64,000 nucleotides of DNA from CAVQAH01 sp963784195 (GTDB lineage: Bacteria > Acidobacteriota > Vicinamibacteria > Vicinamibacterales > 2-12-FULL-66-21): contig CAWARA010000020.1 in assembly GCA_963784195.1 (NCBI GenBank), positions 930,001 through 994,000 on the forward strand, in the 5' to 3' direction. Shown in pieces: positions 62,730 to 64,000 of this stretch (within the stretch, counting starts at the first letter, position 1; each line of letters opens with the position of its first letter). The translations under genes and the position numbers were made by a program. The notes beneath the pieces were generated by a model. It was not told where the DNA came from, made no database searches, and saw only the letters and a list, made by a program, of their open reading frames with translations.

Positions 62730-64000
62730 GTGCTTTCGTGCCTTCGTTCGCCCCAGGCCGTGCTGGTCGCCGCCATGCTTCTCGCACCGACGACGATGGA
62801 GGCATCGAGTGGCAGCGCCGAACAGCCGCAGTCAGCACCAGCGCGTCCGGAGCTTCACCCGATCAGGGCTACCCAGCCTCCAATCATCGATGGCGTCCTC
62901 GACGACGACGTCTGGCGCAGCCAGCCGCTCGAGACCGGTGATTTCCTCACGTACAACCCGCTCCACGGCGAATCGATCAAGCAACAGACCAAGGTCTGGA
63001 TGACGTACGACGCGTCGTACATCTACTTCGCGTTTCAGTGTGACGATCCGGAGCCTTCCGGGATCAAGACGTCCATTACGCGCCGCGACAACATCTGGTC
63101 CGACGACTGGGTCGGGTTCAGTCTGGATGCACTGGGGACAGGGCAACTCTCGTATCACTTCATGGTGAATCCGAGCGGCGTGCAGCTCGACATGCTCAAC
63201 AGCGTCGCCGGAGGCGAGGACGAGTCGCCCGACTATGTCTGGGACAGTGCCGGCCGCCTCAATCAATCGGGCTACGCCGTCGAGATGCGCGTTCCACTTC
63301 AAAGCATCCGGTTCAGGGGCGGCTCGACCGTCCGCATGGGTGTGCTGTTCTGGAGGCGCGTCAGCCGGATCGGGATGTCAGTGTCGTGGCCCGCCCTCGA
63401 ACCCGGCAAGTGGGTGTTCGAGAAACATGCGTCGCTCGTGTTCGACGAATTGAAATCGCGGCTCACGCGCGAAGTCATTCCGTCGGCGACGTATTCGCGC
63501 AACCAGGCGCGCACGTCGCCTGATCTCTGGGGAGTAGCCGACGACGAAGGAGATCTCGGGCTGAGCGGAAAGTACGGTGTCACGTCGACGATCACGCTCG
63601 ATGCGACGCTCAACCCGGACTTCAGTCAGGTCGAGAGCGACGCCTTCCAGGTGGAGGTCAATCAGCGATTCCCCATCTTCTTCTCCGAGAAGCGGCCGTT
63701 CTTCATGGAGGGAGCGGGAGTCTTCCGCCTCGCCGGGGAAGGCAGCGACAATAGCCTGCAACGCGCGGTACACACGCGCCGGATCGTCGATCCGATCTTC
63801 GGCGCGAAGCTGACGGGAAGTGTCGGACGTCTGGCCTTTGGAACGCTCACGGCTCTCGATCAAGCGGCCGGCCGCAATCTGCCGCCTGACGATCCGGACT
63901 ACGGCAAAGATCGGCTGTTCAACGTGATCCGCGGCCAGTACAGCCTCGGGCCGAGCAATTACGTCGGCAGCCTGGTCGTCGACACCGAGTTCGCCGGCGG
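62730..64000 (+). CDS. DUF5916/CBM9-like secreted protein (3' end outside window)
   Basis: The frame opens after a TAA at 62721. A GTG at 62730 gives a signal-peptide-like start (AVLVAAMLLAP); GTG at 62760 or ATG at 62775 are alternatives. IRATQPPIIDGVLDDDVWRSQPLETGDF is the CBM9-like opening, and VWMTYDASYIYFAFQCDDP and DDWVGFSLD complete it. LNPDFSQVESDAFQVEVNQRFPIFFSEKRPFFMEGAGVF is the hallmark of DUF5916 (hydrolase/outer-membrane-like) proteins. The gene runs off the end with at least 423 codons read. It is an outer-membrane or exported protein of unknown function. Confidence 0.88.
   Translation, partial: MLSCLRSPQAVLVAAMLLAPTTMEASSGSAEQPQSAPARPELHPIRATQPPIIDGVLDDDVWRSQPLETGDFLTYNPLHGESIKQQTKVWMTYDASYIYFAFQCDDPEPSGIKTSITRRDNIWSDDWVGFSLDALGTGQLSYHFMVNPSGVQLDMLNSVAGGEDESPDYVWDSAGRLNQSGYAVEMRVPLQSIRFRGGSTVRMGVLFWRRVSRIGMSVSWPALEPGKWVFEKHASLVFDELKSRLTREVIPSATYSRNQARTSPDLWGVADDEGDLGLSGKYGVTSTITLDATLNPDFSQVESDAFQVEVNQRFPIFFSEKRPFFMEGAGVFRLAGEGSDNSLQRAVHTRRIVDPIFGAKLTGSVGRLAFGTLTALDQAAGRNLPPDDPDYGKDRLFNVIRGQYSLGPSNYVGSLVVDTEFAG

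Overview
This is GC-rich DNA, almost certainly from an Acidobacteriota-like soil or sediment bacterium (Vicinamibacteria-type gene content). The inference rests on four ABC permeases of the acidobacterial duplicated orphan permease (ADOP) type plus a fifth remnant, an Oar-like TonB receptor with a carboxypeptidase-like N-terminus, PQQ-propeller proteins, a Ser/Thr kinase with a TPR tail, an M13 peptidase and a DUF5916 protein. No rRNA, tRNA, CRISPR array or phage module was seen. The window ends inside the DUF5916 gene.

Layout. (1) 47-8417: a tightly packed minus-strand operon encodes a DndA/IscS-like cysteine desulfurase, a GcvH-like lipoyl carrier, a CobW-type GTPase, a small CxC protein, a double [4Fe-4S] protein, a radical SAM enzyme, a DUF116-polyprenyl synthase fusion and a prenyltransferase/squalene-cyclase-repeat protein. 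A lipoate-protein ligase gene is divergent from it. This is the best candidate for an undescribed system. (2) 8417-14243: TonB receptor, PhyH-type oxygenase (broken), MFS transporter and an ArsI/CadI-type dioxygenase fusion, convergent with an ArsR regulator. (3) 14633-23025: two ADOP permeases under a PadR regulator and a divergent third ADOP, with tandem palindromes between them. (4) 23176-27624: HAD hydrolase, glnS, a PQQ-propeller protein and a small protein. (5) 28044-30697: a likely cyclic-di-GMP block with an HD-GYP protein, a PilZ protein and a receiver-PilZ protein. (6) 31071-39733: M13 peptidase, AraC, VOC protein, TPR kinase, and an ArsR/SRPBCC/hydrolase operon. (7) 39888-44390: hybrid histidine kinase, receiver-HATPase protein and a YeiP/EfpL-like elongation factor. 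(8) 45102-64000: Oar-like receptor, ArsR/SRPBCC, AraC, DinB, PQQ protein, FAD oxidase, DUF2231-Rieske, DUF937-OmpA, AlkB, cupredoxin/DUF4142/ECF sigma, the fourth ADOP and the DUF5916 protein.

Two sequence-level themes run through the window. First, about eighteen single-base frameshifts interrupt otherwise full-length, conserved proteins. This points to assembly or sequencing indels more than to gene decay, so broken genes are annotated over their whole span. Second, intergenic spaces carry palindromic repeat families. One has three copies, of 307-467 bp, with conserved outer arms and a nearly perfect inner stem of about 32 bp whose sequence differs between copies. Another consists of GTTCGTGG/CGAACCACGG hairpins placed mostly at gene ends.

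All family assignments come from reading motifs by eye. No database search was possible.
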